NCBI RefSeq assembly: GCF_016612995.1
Contig: NZ_JAEOAH010000053.1
Location: 1-32,172 of the forward strand
Direction of reading: 5' to 3'
DNA: 32,172 bases
From: Viridibacillus soli
GTDB taxonomy: Bacteria; Bacillota; Bacilli; Bacillales_A; Planococcaceae
The position numbers and the translations under genes were made by a program. This document shows, in pieces, positions 16,743 to 25,586 of the stretch (its first letter is position 1; each line of letters starts with the position of its first letter). The notes below the pieces were generated by a model. It saw only the letters and a list, made by a program, of their open reading frames with translations, searched no databases and was not told where the DNA came from.

Positions 16743-16794
16743 AAAACCGTATGAAAGCAAGTAAAGAAAAAACTTGCATTCATACGGTTTTTTT
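16743..16794. terminator. Bidirectional terminator between convergent genes
   Basis: AAAACCGTATGAA.GCAAGT pairs with ACTTGCATTCATACGGTTTT, with A and T tracts on both sides. It can serve the plus-strand membrane protein gene and the minus-strand gene ending at 16849. Confidence 0.85.
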
Positions 16795-16848
16795 AGTCCC
16801 TTTTACAATCTGATGATTTTTTTGCTTTTGTAATAGCTAGTGTCTTTT

Positions 16849-17226
16849 TTATGTGAAAAAACATGGGTTAAGTGTTATAAACTTTTTGTGGCCATATACT
16901 CCGCCTCTTTGAAAACTTAAGTACCCCTTATTATATAGAAAATTCAAAAGCTCAGTTAAATGAGCAGATTTTTTCGCAATTCCTTGTGATTTTTTGGAGA
17001 TGCTATTTCGTGAAATCGTATTTATCCCTTCCTCCAGGGCTATATCTCGCATAATACTAAACAATTTACGGGCATTAGAACTTAAAAATTCCCCTCTTGA
17101 AAACCTTTGTAAGGCGGGCCATGAATCGACTGAAGTTTTTAGTTCTTGCTCACTGTCAAAGTAAATGAATTGCTGATGATTCAAGAGTATTGGATGACCT
17201 TTTACTTTCGATGATTTGTAATTCAT
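16849..17226 (-). CDS. Hypothetical protein with a winged-helix-like C-terminus
   Basis: A 125-residue basic protein. The C-terminal half reads as a replicative-type winged helix: 'SNARKLFSIMRDIALEEG', 'ISRNSISKKSQGIAKKSAHL', 'LLNFLYNKGYLSFQR' and a wing 'GGVYGHKKFITLN'. This suggests DNA binding, perhaps in plasmid copy control or replication. The start at 17226 has AAGGAG nine bases upstream; the ATG at 17235 abuts the same site. It is transcribed away from the 17383 gene, so a shared control region lies between them. No family name can be given. Confidence 0.55.
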   Translation of the reverse strand: MNYKSSKVKGHPILLNHQQFIYFDSEQELKTSVDSWPALQRFSRGEFLSSNARKLFSIMRDIALEEGINTISRNSISKKSQGIAKKSAHLTELLNFLYNKGYLSFQRGGVYGHKKFITLNPCFFT

Positions 17227-17382
17227 AATTACCATCTCCTTGAGATTTTAAATATACTATCCGACTAAGAATGATTTTCGAATAGCAAAATAAAAATCTT
17301 TCAAAAGTTTTTTCTGGCAACCCCTAAGAATAGGGAGAGGCAGAAGTTAGAATGTTTAAATTATGCAAAGGAGAGGATTGTA

Positions 17383-17967
17383 ATGCAGGAAAGTGTGCAT
17401 TTAAATCAGGAAAAGTTACTAGATCAATCAGAGATGATGCAGGGACAGGGGAGTGTTCAAGAAGAGGTGGCTGAAGGGAATTCGAAAAAGAAGTTCGTGA
17501 CTATAAAAGAAGTGATGGCATTACTAAATGCTAATGAAACGATTGAAAGTGTTAAACAAAAGTTGCAAATACGTACGGATATATTAGAAGCGAAATTAGC
17601 AAATTCAGCAGTTGGATTAAATAATGAAGGGCAATGGGAATATTTTGGTGGAAATCAAAATGAATCACTAGGACGGAATGTATATTCGAAAATTTTTGTG
17701 AGGCCGTACGACAAAGAATATATTGAATCGATTAAAGAACTGAAAAGTGATAGTCGTACAAGCCATGTAAATGAGACTTTAATTGATGTAGATTATGAAT
17801 TGTATAGAAATAGTCTAAAGGTAAAGAATGCCACTGATAAAAAATCGGTATTGTTCGAAGAAGGGCTTTACGAAGAATTGAAATTGTTTAGCAAAAATAA
17901 ATCGATTAAGATGAGTAGCTTGTTAAATACGCTAATCAAAAAAGGGTTAGAGTACTATCGGTTGTAG
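17383..17967 (+). CDS. Ribbon-helix-helix-like DNA-binding protein
   Basis: A 194-residue protein. The first 45 residues are polar and Gln/Glu-rich. A middle region (about 45-75, 'VTIKEVMALLNANETIESV') is helical. The last 45 residues, from 'KKSVLFEEGLYEELKLFSK' to 'MSSLLNTLIKKGLEYY', have the beta-strand plus two-helix pattern of ribbon-helix-helix proteins. RHH proteins act as partition site binders or copy-number and operon repressors. AAAGGAG lies nine bases before the ATG. No ParA partner is in the window. It lies 1.1 kb after the TAGTNACTA array, the type of short palindrome that RHH dimers bind; the link is inference. Confidence 0.55.
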   Translation: MQESVHLNQEKLLDQSEMMQGQGSVQEEVAEGNSKKKFVTIKEVMALLNANETIESVKQKLQIRTDILEAKLANSAVGLNNEGQWEYFGGNQNESLGRNVYSKIFVRPYDKEYIESIKELKSDSRTSHVNETLIDVDYELYRNSLKVKNATDKKSVLFEEGLYEELKLFSKNKSIKMSSLLNTLIKKGLEYYRL

Positions 17968-17976
17968 AATGTAGAT

Positions 17977-18014
17977 CATCCGCCTTGCAGTTAATGTAAG
18001 GCGGATGTTTTTTT
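17977..18014 (+). terminator. Terminator of the RHH-like gene
   Basis: Perfect 10-bp stem CATCCGCCTT / AAGGCGGATG followed by seven T, ten bases after the stop codon. Confidence 0.9.
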
Positions 18015-18365
18015 GATTTGGCAACCACTGAAGGGGCCACATGTAGAAGAATATAGTGTGCTAGGCTGACACATTGGTTATGGCTTGCGAAGCAAGGAAA
18101 CGGCATATGAAGCGTGACACGCGGTCTTATATACACTAAACACTAATTAGGGATTAGTATAGATGTAATAGTGGCGATATTTTTGGTGTTTGGAAGGGTG
18201 CTAGAAATCCAGCTCTTGCAAAGGTTGCCGGCATTTTATTGGATACCCATAGAGTGTGTACCCCGTCTGTACCTCCTCGGTCATCCATATCTGTGTTTTA
18301 CATCGGTTTTCAGCGTGCTATTAAAAGCCTTCCAGAATCCTGTTTCAATACGCTTAAATAAAAAA
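18015..18365. other. Intergenic stretch, no gene seen
   Basis: About 350 bases without a supportable gene. A perfect small hairpin CTTGC-GAA-GCAAG lies at 18084-18096, followed by GAAACGGCATATG and GCGTGACACGC. Such hairpins occur in oriT and double-strand origins, but no relaxase or rolling-circle Rep gene is nearby, so I give it no function. Confidence 0.35.
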
Positions 18366-18387
18366 GACGATTCGCAATGGAATCGTC
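18366..18387 (-). terminator. Terminator abutting the stop of the replication-relaxation-like gene
   Basis: Perfect 8-bp stem GACGATTC / GAATCGTC with a six-base loop. On the minus strand it is followed by a T-rich run. The stem begins on the base next to the TGA stop codon (18388-18390). Confidence 0.85.
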
Positions 18388-19905
18388 TCAGACTGCTAAT
18401 TGAAAAATACAATCATATGGAAGGCAGCCTTTACTTTCGTCGAAAAATTCAGGTGCATCAATATTACTAATGAAATTTTCTTTAGAGATAAATATCATTT
18501 TAGATGTATCCATTGCAGATCTATCGTTTGACTGTCTTTGGTGTTTACGGGGGATGTCATGGAATAGCTCTGATTCATTTGGGTAAATCACTAAAATCTT
18601 TGTAAGGCGATTTCCGTATTGGCCACTATTAATGGCATCTGCTAAGGCTGCTAGTTGCTCAGCCTTTTTCACATTACCTTCTTCCATGAAGAAGGGGAGG
18701 ATTAATTGAATTGACGAATGTATCGGATGTAAATATAAAAGTGTTTTTTCCGGTATATATCCGTCTCTTGGGAAAGTACCATTTTGAATTATCTTTTCTT
18801 TTGTTATGAAATTAAACTCCCAATCCTCAAAATGTAATTCTTTTTTCTGCATAAACACATCAATTAGTTGGGTAATTTCATGATGTTCATCATTTGCTGG
18901 TTCAGTAATTTTTCTGAGATAATTCCATAAAAATTCTTTAGCTCTGCTGAAACGAATAATATTAATTTCATAGTCCCATTCATTATAATTTGTAAACCGT
19001 GCTATTTCTTGCTTTACGTTAGCGATACGGGTAACTCTAGTAGGTTGTCGTAGTGTTAAAGCAACACCATCTCGGTTGTCCACCATTACAAATAAGACAT
19101 GATAATTTGATGCAGCAATTTCTTTCTTTTCAATTTGTGGCTGCAAACGTGAAAGTTTCCCCTCAAAAGATGTATCGTATGCATTTTTGGATTTTCTAAT
19201 TTGTTCATTTCCACAGTCAACCTCAACATGTAGATATTGCCCTTCTACTTTAAATAACCAATCTGCTACGACTTCCGTATGCTCATCCTTATCCCTATAA
19301 GGATTGATTGATGTTAATAAGGTACTTTTATAATCTGTGATAGGATTATCATATTTTATGAAATGACTAAGATAATCTTCTCCAAGATGCTTTGATTTGT
19401 AGATTAAAACTGGTTCCGTTAAAGTATTGAAAAACAAATTAGGCTGAATCCCGATAACATATAATCCTTTTACTAAATATATCTGTGCATTTGTACGAAT
19501 TCGATGATTATATATTACATCGAGTGCGATTTGACGAATTGCTAGAGAGTGATCGATATTGCTCGACCCAGGTGTTTTTGTCCGAGAATTTTCATGAATA
19601 TAGCCAAGTTTTTTTAGTACAGTTAAACCAGCACCAGCTAGTGAAATAATTACTACAGAATGCCCGTTTTGAAGCGGTTCAGTTTTCTTTTTTATTAATC
19701 CTGCCTCCAGCCATTTGCTAGTTTTTTTACGGAATGATGCTTGATTTATCGTTTGAACGAATGAATAAAATTCAAATAGTTGCGGTTGTGATAAAAAGGC
19801 ATGCTCATTTAAAAACAATAATGTTTGAATTTCCGGATATCCTAATTCAACGCGATTTCCTTTGCTGTTGTAGATGAAGTGTACTTTGAATTCTTTTGTA
19901 GTCAT
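18388..19905 (-). CDS. Replication-relaxation-like protein (Replic_Relax family)
   Basis: A 505-residue protein. The N-terminal part is a winged helix ('LLFLNEHAFLSQPQLFEF', 'RKKTSKWLEAGLIKKK'). The middle has 'VVADWLFKVEGQYLHVEVDC', matching the acidic D...E.E.D core of replication-relaxation proteins (PF13814-like), which resemble a nuclease fold and are encoded on Gram-positive plasmids and ICEs. The start at 19905 has GGAGG eight bases upstream; the longer frame to 19965 contains that site inside it and is rejected. The gene stands alone with its own terminator. The exact role of the family, thought to be in plasmid DNA relaxation or replication, is poorly known. The assignment rests on motif resemblance. 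Confidence 0.6.
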   Translation of the reverse strand: MTTKEFKVHFIYNSKGNRVELGYPEIQTLLFLNEHAFLSQPQLFEFYSFVQTINQASFRKKTSKWLEAGLIKKKTEPLQNGHSVVIISLAGAGLTVLKKLGYIHENSRTKTPGSSNIDHSLAIRQIALDVIYNHRIRTNAQIYLVKGLYVIGIQPNLFFNTLTEPVLIYKSKHLGEDYLSHFIKYDNPITDYKSTLLTSINPYRDKDEHTEVVADWLFKVEGQYLHVEVDCGNEQIRKSKNAYDTSFEGKLSRLQPQIEKKEIAASNYHVLFVMVDNRDGVALTLRQPTRVTRIANVKQEIARFTNYNEWDYEINIIRFSRAKEFLWNYLRKITEPANDEHHEITQLIDVFMQKKELHFEDWEFNFITKEKIIQNGTFPRDGYIPEKTLLYLHPIHSSIQLILPFFMEEGNVKKAEQLAALADAINSGQYGNRLTKILVIYPNESELFHDIPRKHQRQSNDRSAMDTSKMIFISKENFISNIDAPEFFDESKGCLPYDCIFQLAV

Positions 19906-20070
19906 ACTGTTTTCCTCCATTTTATTAAAAGTTAATATTTTTGTAAGCAACTTAAGGCACACCATCTTCAGCCGGTTTAAATGGGCTTTGATAGTGTGCC
20001 TGAGAGATAATTATTTTCCTCAAATTATTATATCCGCTGAAAAGGTATATTCTTAGTATCTGTAAAAATG

Positions 20071-20107
20071 AAAAGATCGCTACTTAAATTTTAAGCAGCG
20101 ATCTTTT
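20071..20107. terminator. Bidirectional terminator after the XRE gene
   Basis: AAAAGATCGCT pairs perfectly with AGCGATCTTTT, extended by CTTAA/TTAAG. The stop codon of the minus-strand regulator overlaps the end of the stem. Confidence 0.85.
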
Positions 20108-20451
20108 TATTTTACATACGGTTGCAGTAAAACATATAGGCCCTTTTTTTGTTCATCGGACAACTGTTGAATAATATCAACTAGCTTTTCATCGATTGTT
20201 TTTACTTCTATAGGAGAAACATCTAATTTTAAGTCCATTTGTTGTTCGACCATAGCGAAAAAGTCCGTCAAAGAAAGTTCGAAAACATCGCAAACGTTCG
20301 AAAGCTGAGCGAAATTAATATCAGTTACGCCGCTTTCTAGTCTTGAAATCGAGGCTTGTGATAGTGCGACCTTATCGCCTAGCTCTTGCATACTTAAATT
20401 ACTTTGTTTGCGTAAATGACGTAATGTACGTCCAATTGAAACTGGATTCAT
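20107..20451 (-). CDS. XRE-family transcriptional regulator
   Basis: A 114-residue repressor-like protein. Residues about 5-60 are a Cro/C1-type HTH: 'IGRTLRHLRKQSNLSMQELG', 'VALSQASISRLESGVTDIN'. The C-terminal part ('SDEQKKGLYVLLQPYV') is a short helical oligomerisation region. The ATG at 20451 is preferred; the frame continues to a TTG at 20493 without a ribosome binding site. It is divergent from the 20567 gene, and paired inverted ATAATTGTA sites flank the promoters, which suggests that it represses both directions. It may control the replication-partition operon that starts at 20567. Confidence 0.88.
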   Translation of the reverse strand: MNPVSIGRTLRHLRKQSNLSMQELGDKVALSQASISRLESGVTDINFAQLSNVCDVFELSLTDFFAMVEQQMDLKLDVSPIEVKTIDEKLVDIIQQLSDEQKKGLYVLLQPYVK

Positions 20452-20488
20452 CGTCCTATCAACTCCAATAAATTTATTAATATAAGCG

Positions 20489-20557
20489 TACAATTATTCC
20501 GTTTTACAATCAATATTTTATGTTTTATACTATTAACGAGAATTATCAATAATTGTA
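20489..20557. promoter_or_regulatory. Divergent control region with a promoter and paired operators
   Basis: A plus-strand promoter TTTACA (20503-20508), 17 bp, TATACT (20526-20531) reads toward the 20567 gene. TACAATTAT (20489-20497) and its inverted copy ATAATTGTA (20549-20557) flank it, and the second copy sits in a further palindrome AATTATcaATAATT (20541-20554) at the transcription start. These are good candidate sites for the XRE protein encoded next door. Confidence 0.55.
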
Positions 20558-20566
20558 TGGAAGGCG

Positions 20567-20845
20567 ATGGTTACTATTAATAATTTTAATACGGCGATGC
20601 AACAATTTTTGAATCAAAGGGTAGACAGTGTATTGTATGAAATCGGTTTACAGTTTGAGGTTTCTGACTTATCGCAGAGTATCGGTAAATTGCTAATTCA
20701 GTCCAATGCGGTACTAGAAGATGAAAAAGTTAAAGATGAAATTGTAGAAAAGATGCAAGATTTAGTATTTACATATCAACATGATTTTCTGAAGCAAGTG
20801 TATTTAACTGCATTCTTGGATGGCCTAAAGCTGAATCAACAATGA
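20567..20845 (+). CDS. Small hypothetical protein, first gene of the divergent unit
   Basis: A 92-residue acidic, helical protein ('TAMQQFLNQRVDSVLYEIGL', 'KDEIVEKMQDLVFTYQHDFL') of unknown function. A GGAAGG lies close to the ATG, a rather short spacing. It is the first gene behind the XRE-regulated divergent promoter. Protein size and place recall small plasmid accessory genes, but no family is recognised. Confidence 0.6.
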   Translation: MVTINNFNTAMQQFLNQRVDSVLYEIGLQFEVSDLSQSIGKLLIQSNAVLEDEKVKDEIVEKMQDLVFTYQHDFLKQVYLTAFLDGLKLNQQ

Positions 20846-20965
20846 TAGATGTCGGGCAAAATGTATAGTGATCTATTAACAATCAATAGATTTGTTTTGG
20901 CAGAATTGATTGATGCTAAACAGTCCGTAGTATGAAATTTGTTGTTCGAAAAATCTAGTACAGAA

Positions 20966-20998
20966 ACGTTAAGCAGTTTGAATCATAGGCTGCTTAAC
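20966..20998. repeat. 33-bp inverted repeat upstream of the MerR-like gene
   Basis: CGTTAAGCAG and CTGCTTAACG, perfect 10-bp arms around 13 bases. There is no T run; it lies about 90 bases before the 21091 gene and may be a binding site or an RNA hairpin in its leader. Confidence 0.5.
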
Positions 20999-21090
20999 GA
21001 CTTTACGGAATGCTCAAATATAACTTGATATTAGCCACTTTGCGAGAAAGTAGTAAATAAATAGCATAGAAGATGGGAGGGGAATTATCG

Positions 21091-21900
21091 ATGTCAATCT
21101 TCATCATAGATAAATTAAAGCAGCATTTTGAAAAAGATTTGCTTTATATTTATCTGCAGAAATGGGGATTAGAAGATGATCAACTTTTTCCAGCGTTTTT
21201 GTATCAACTAAGCCTTGAACGAGTATATTCAACAATGGAAGTAGCCGAAATGTTTGAAATGAAAGATAGCAACTTGCGCTATCAAATGAAAATGATGAGA
21301 GAAATAGACTATTTAGGTGAATTGAGAGCGGGCCGCAATTACAGATTTGATTATTTGAATATTTATCGTATGTATCTAGTTGTAACAATACTTAATATAC
21401 CTGGACGTAATACAGGTGACATTGAATTTATTTTAATGGGGAAATCGCTGGAAGTTTATGAAGAAGAAAAGGAAATAGCTAAAATTATTGCTATCCAAAA
21501 AGAGGTTGCCAATGCACATAATCAAACCATTAACGATTTAGACATCCAAATACTAGAGAAACAAACGCTGATTAATGAATTACAAATTAAAGTAATTGAA
21601 ATGTATAAGGACTTCTTGATACTTGATCAGAAATTTAATTTGAATTTATTAGAAATAGAAATCACGGAAAAAGTAAGTGATGTTGTTAAACAATCAAATA
21701 AAAAATGGTTAATGCGGTCGAATGAACAGGAGATATCTAATTTAAATACAGAATCATCGCAACAACTTAGAATACTGAAAGATGAAGTCAGCTTATCGCA
21801 ATCAAACATTAGTGAAATTGAAAAACGTATTTCTATTGAGTCGTTTGAATTCAGAAAATTACTAGAAGAAAAGAAGCGGATCCTGGTAATCGGTCACTAG
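21091..21900 (+). CDS. MerR-type HTH plus coiled-coil protein, RacA-like plan
   Basis: A 269-residue protein. After an N-terminal helical part (1-45), residues about 45-95 form a MerR-like winged HTH: 'YSTMEVAEMFEMKDSNLRYQ', 'REIDYLGELRAGRNYRFDYL'. From about 125 on it is a long coiled coil ('EKQTLINELQIKVIEMYKDF', 'EISNLNTESSQQLRILKDEV'). This plan is that of the chromosome-anchoring protein RacA and of some plasmid partition proteins, so a DNA-bridging or segregation role is plausible but unproven. The start at 21091 has GGGAGGGG eight bases upstream. Confidence 0.65.
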   Translation: MSIFIIDKLKQHFEKDLLYIYLQKWGLEDDQLFPAFLYQLSLERVYSTMEVAEMFEMKDSNLRYQMKMMREIDYLGELRAGRNYRFDYLNIYRMYLVVTILNIPGRNTGDIEFILMGKSLEVYEEEKEIAKIIAIQKEVANAHNQTINDLDIQILEKQTLINELQIKVIEMYKDFLILDQKFNLNLLEIEITEKVSDVVKQSNKKWLMRSNEQEISNLNTESSQQLRILKDEVSLSQSNISEIEKRISIESFEFRKLLEEKKRILVIGH

Positions 21901-21966
21901 TTAGAGATAAGGGCGACTTTTATAGACGTAGCATTATAATAACAGCAAAAAATTGGAGGATTAGTT

Positions 21967-22137
21967 ATGAAGCAATATTATGTTGTTCTTAGACAAGAGG
22001 AAAAAGATCATTTAAAGGATACTATCGATGCACTATCATTGGATGAGGCATTTGCAGTTGCAAAAATCCGTTATCAAGAGGAAATGGGAACGGAAGAAAG
22101 CCTATTTGTTTATGCTGCAAATGAATACGTACCTTAA
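21967..22137 (+). CDS. Small hypothetical protein (56 residues)
   Basis: GGAGG lies seven bases before an ATG; the frame encodes 'MKQYYVVLRQEEKDHLKD' and continues to a TAA at 22135. The protein is acidic, soluble and of alternating strand-helix look. It lies 66 bases after the MerR-like gene, probably in the same operon. Unknown family. Confidence 0.65.
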   Translation: MKQYYVVLRQEEKDHLKDTIDALSLDEAFAVAKIRYQEEMGTEESLFVYAANEYVP

Positions 22138-22275
22138 GTGCGAAATACATGATTTTCGTATTCGGAATGACCATGTTCAAAGTGAAAGAACAAGCAGTTA
22201 TTGTTGCTTATGCGATGCTATTTAGATATACTAACATTATTAATAACGACCATAATTAAATAACAATAAAAAGGG

Positions 22276-22327
22276 AAAACCCCAAATAGATCCATGCATT
22301 TTGCGCATGGTCTATTTGGGGTTTTTT
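22276..22327 (+). promoter_or_regulatory. Attenuator-like terminator hairpin in the leader of the 22346 gene
   Basis: AAAACCCCAAATAGA.CCATGC pairs with GCATGG.TCTATTTGGGGTTTT (about 22 bp), then a run of T, and GAGGAG only five bases later. Placed so close before the gene, it may end the upstream operon or act as a regulated attenuator. The AAGGGAAAACCCCA box recurs before the excisionase gene. Confidence 0.6.
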
Positions 22328-22345
22328 ATTTGAGGAGAATATTAA

Positions 22346-23884
22346 ATGGTAAACAAATATAATGCAAAAACGGCGAAATTAGATAGACAACTAATATTTA
22401 AGATTGGGAACGGTACACTTGGTGTATCAAGTTCAGCGATGGATTTTATGTTAATTACAGCTCAGTTCATAGCAAAAGACGGCCGGATATACTTTGAAAA
22501 CGATGAAATTCGCAGGCAATTATGTATGCAGAATAAAACCTTTATTCGTGTAGTAAATGAACTTGTACAATTGGACCTTTTATCTATAAAAGAAGGCTTC
22601 TTTTATTCTCATTTTCATGTATTATCTAATGGCGAAAAAACAGATCCAAGTTATGTACGCAACATTAAAGGACTAACTTCTGCCGAGGTATTGTCTTTAA
22701 ATAAATCAAAGAAACGCTTTTTCCTTTATGCAGCTTCATTTACTTCTATGGGTACAATTAAATCTGTATCGGTAGAGGCTCTTTATAGCAACAAATATTA
22801 CAGCGGTGTGAATTACATCGAATCATATCAAGAACTATCTGAAATCCTTTTTGACTTGGTTAATAAGGGCTTATTAGTCGTGTATATCAATGGGAAGGCA
22901 TTTGATAATACCTCAGCGGACTTTAAGGAGCAATTTCATAGCTACTGCGGGTTTGACACTGAAAAACGTAAGAAGAGAATGTCAAAAACAAGAGAGCATA
23001 TCATTGGTTTGAAAATACATGACCGATTATTAGCTTCTGTTATTCCAAATGAATCCAGTAAAGCTGAATTCCATTACTTTGCGGAAAAGTACCATGTTTA
23101 TCACCAAGTTATGCGTGCCGAAACAATACCTTTATTTATTGACGTCCAAAATAAGCTGTTTGATTTATTTGGAACAGTAGGTGTGGCATTGTATCGTGAA
23201 TCCTTGATTTCTTACTTAGCAGCAGAACAAGAAAACGTGTTGTACCACGATTTATTTTCAAGTGAAACTGGAACTAAAGCAGTGAATACAATGGTTGATT
23301 TTTATTTGATTAAAAACATTGAACAAATCATTTCAAATGTATTAAATAAAGGGCAGGAGACACTTACTTCGGTGGAGGAATACTTCAATAATGAAGATAA
23401 TTTAGCGGAATTGGTAAGCTATTTTATTGAAATTTCATCGGATGATCATAAAGTGATGCTAGAGGAGAAATTGGAGCAAATTGGTGTCGATTTATCATCA
23501 TTAGTTCAATCAGTACCACAACAAAATATCGTTGAAAACCACTGGTTATTACTAAATGAACATATATCACATATTTACAGTCAATTCGACTTAACAGCTT
23601 CTAAACAAATTACACCGTCGTATCAGCAAACAGTAATACGCCAATGGGCGAGTGAAGGTATCCTGGCTAGAAAAGAAGTGCTACAACAAGCGGTGCAGCA
23701 GTTAAAAGAGAAGGTCGTATTTTTCCCAAGTCGAACTAAATTTACAATTGATTCAAACATTCAAAAAGACAATGAAAATCTTCCCGTAAAAAAAATGAGC
23801 CTAGGAGAGCGTTTTAGATTAGATTATATGCAGAAATTTAAAGAAATGAATATAACTGAAGAAGACCTTACTTTTGATTTTTAA
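22346..23884 (+). CDS. Candidate replication initiator with winged-helix-like regions
   Basis: A 512-residue protein not recognised with certainty. Residues about 25-100 look like a winged helix ('DNEIR'-type: 'ENDEIRRQLCMQNKTFIRVV', 'LVQLDLLSIKEGFFYSHF'), and a second such unit may lie at about 120-195 ('SVSVEALYSNKYYSG', 'ILFDLVNKGLLVVYI'). The rest is helical. Two winged helices followed by a helical C-terminus would fit a plasmid replication initiator, and the neighbourhood (iterons, RHH-like, replication-relaxation-like and coiled-coil proteins) supports it. This is inference. ATG with GAGGAG eight bases upstream, in the shadow of an attenuator-like hairpin. It is followed by its own terminator at 24067. 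Confidence 0.45.
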   Translation: MVNKYNAKTAKLDRQLIFKIGNGTLGVSSSAMDFMLITAQFIAKDGRIYFENDEIRRQLCMQNKTFIRVVNELVQLDLLSIKEGFFYSHFHVLSNGEKTDPSYVRNIKGLTSAEVLSLNKSKKRFFLYAASFTSMGTIKSVSVEALYSNKYYSGVNYIESYQELSEILFDLVNKGLLVVYINGKAFDNTSADFKEQFHSYCGFDTEKRKKRMSKTREHIIGLKIHDRLLASVIPNESSKAEFHYFAEKYHVYHQVMRAETIPLFIDVQNKLFDLFGTVGVALYRESLISYLAAEQENVLYHDLFSSETGTKAVNTMVDFYLIKNIEQIISNVLNKGQETLTSVEEYFNNEDNLAELVSYFIEISSDDHKVMLEEKLEQIGVDLSSLVQSVPQQNIVENHWLLLNEHISHIYSQFDLTASKQITPSYQQTVIRQWASEGILARKEVLQQAVQQLKEKVVFFPSRTKFTIDSNIQKDNENLPVKKMSLGERFRLDYMQKFKEMNITEEDLTFDF

Positions 23885-24066
23885 ATGAGTTTACTTATAT
23901 AGCTACAGCTATATAAATTTATTAATCTATAAATCTCCGAATCAAAACCCAGTATTTTACTATCGCAAGTCGTAGATGCATAATTTTTTTGAAAAATATG
24001 CGCATGCGGCTTATTTGGCATGTCTATAGATAATCTATCGAATAACAAGTTTACGAGTATTATTAC

Positions 24067-24102
24067 AATAACCCGTGGCAATTAGTTTCGGGTTATTTTT
24101 TT
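24067..24102 (+). terminator. Rho-independent terminator
   Basis: Perfect AATAACCCG / CGGGTTATT stem and seven T. About 185 bases after the 22346 gene, which it probably ends. Confidence 0.85.
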
Positions 24103-24366
24103 GTCTAGCATTTACATTTTTTGCTTATTATTTCCTGTTATAACAGACCTAATGATACTTATGAGATTCTATAATTCCCGTATTGTATTACGCAGCCAGC
24201 CTAGTGAAGTTGATGAAGAGTTATCGCATGCATTTGTCCATAAGAAATATTTAAGCAATCCAACCCCGGTTCCTTACATATCAAGGGTTCAAGGGCGGAA
24301 TTACACAATGACAGAAAACCGCTAATAGAATTTGTTATTGGGTATGTTATTAAGTGTGTTATTTAA

Positions 24367-24418
24367 TTTGATATTAGATTTGATATATACATTTTGATAT
24401 TAGATTTGATATATACAT
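24367..24418. repeat. Perfect 26-bp tandem duplication
   Basis: TTTGATATTAGATTTGATAT followed by ATACAT occurs twice without a gap (24367-24392 and 24393-24418). Probably a recent slippage event, in non-coding sequence. Confidence 0.85.
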
Positions 24419-24674
24419 GCCGAATGAGCTTTAAAATAAAAAATATTAAAATTAAATTAAAGAACCTGTGTAACCGAGATCACTTTGGAAGAATAAAGTC
24501 AACACAACCAATTATAAAAAAGTGATTTTCCTGTGAATGATTACAGCCAATGAAATGTACAATCCTGACATGTTTTTTTAACCATCGAATGAGAGATAGT
24601 TTTGTAATCCCCCTTTCATTAATTACTGACTTCATGACAGATGAGAATATAAGATACATAATGACTGGGGAAGG

Positions 24675-24761
24675 CTACTGATTCATAAAGTCACAACTTT
24701 ACACCGAGTGATGGGGCATGGTAGTACGGAAGAGGCAAACCAGTATCATGCCGCCTTGTGA
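24675..24761 (+). pseudogene. Possible C-terminal remnant of a tyrosine recombinase
   Basis: A 28-residue frame ending at a TGA reads 'HRVMGHGSTEEANQYHAAL'. This resembles the final GHxS...Y.H motif of phage integrases, including a possible nucleophile tyrosine. No upstream catalytic domain is found. The match is short, so the call is tentative. Confidence 0.3.
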
Positions 24762-25586
24762 CCATAACTATTTAAAACCGCTTTCCGCCTAGTTACCGTG
24801 CTTCCCAGTGTAATGGGACATCCATGGTACAATCTGTGGCAATCGCTCGTAGGAAAGGCGGCAGGGGTGGTATATGCGCGTGGCTGTAATCAATGATGCT
24901 TGTCTCACCATGTAAAGCTATGATATGTAAAGGGTATCAAAGTGTACATGGTTAACGGGCGTTTCTGTACGTGCTTATAAGCGCATTTATATTAAAGGGT
25001 TGTAGGTATGGGAGAAACGTTACGTGTAGCGGTGGGAGGCTGGCATGTGATGCAACGAAATGAAAAAGTCTGCTTGGAAATCTAAATAAGCAAATGCATT
25101 TTGGTACACATCCCATGGTAGTTTGGTGGAGAACTGTTACACTTTCGCTAATATTGGTGCCGATGTCATGATAGTTTGGCTGAAATTGTTACATATCATA
25201 TGATGAGTTCGGCAGGGAAATGTACATAAAAGATAGACTAAATAAATTATGGGGCAAACCTTGAAATGGGAAATTTGCTTTCTATAGACAGCTCTCTGAC
25301 ATCCAATAGAAAAACCTGTGTATCAATTCATTTGCTTTTGGTTCGGGGCCTTACAGTCTTATTAAACACTACTAAGAGGTTGATACGGTTATTTTGTAAG
25401 CTAACTCAAGGTTGAAGTGGTTGAAATCTTATCAAATTATTTGAAAGCATCAGAAAAAATCAAACGATACACATTCACATTCTAATACTAAGAAACTGGG
25501 AATATGTTACACTGAAATAGGATACTGATTATTCAGTTATTAAATGAAAGAGTCATTCGATCGCGGAAAAAGTGGAAAGTACTTCC
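24762..25586. other. Non-coding stretch before the Gabija-like genes
   Basis: About 0.8 kb with no supportable gene. An imperfect direct repeat (TGGTAGTTTGGTGGAGAACT near 25117, and TGATAGTTTGGCTGAAATTG near 25168, each followed by GTTACA) is the only structure I note. Confidence 0.4.

Noticed and set aside
18084-18128. oriT or rolling-circle origin at the CTTGC-GAA-GCAAG hairpin
   Set aside because: A small hairpin alone is not enough and no relaxase or rolling-circle initiator is present in the window.
24101-24325. 74-codon plus-strand frame after the terminator
   Set aside because: It begins with TTG inside the T run of a terminator, lacks a ribosome binding site and resembles nothing known; a remnant is possible but not supportable.
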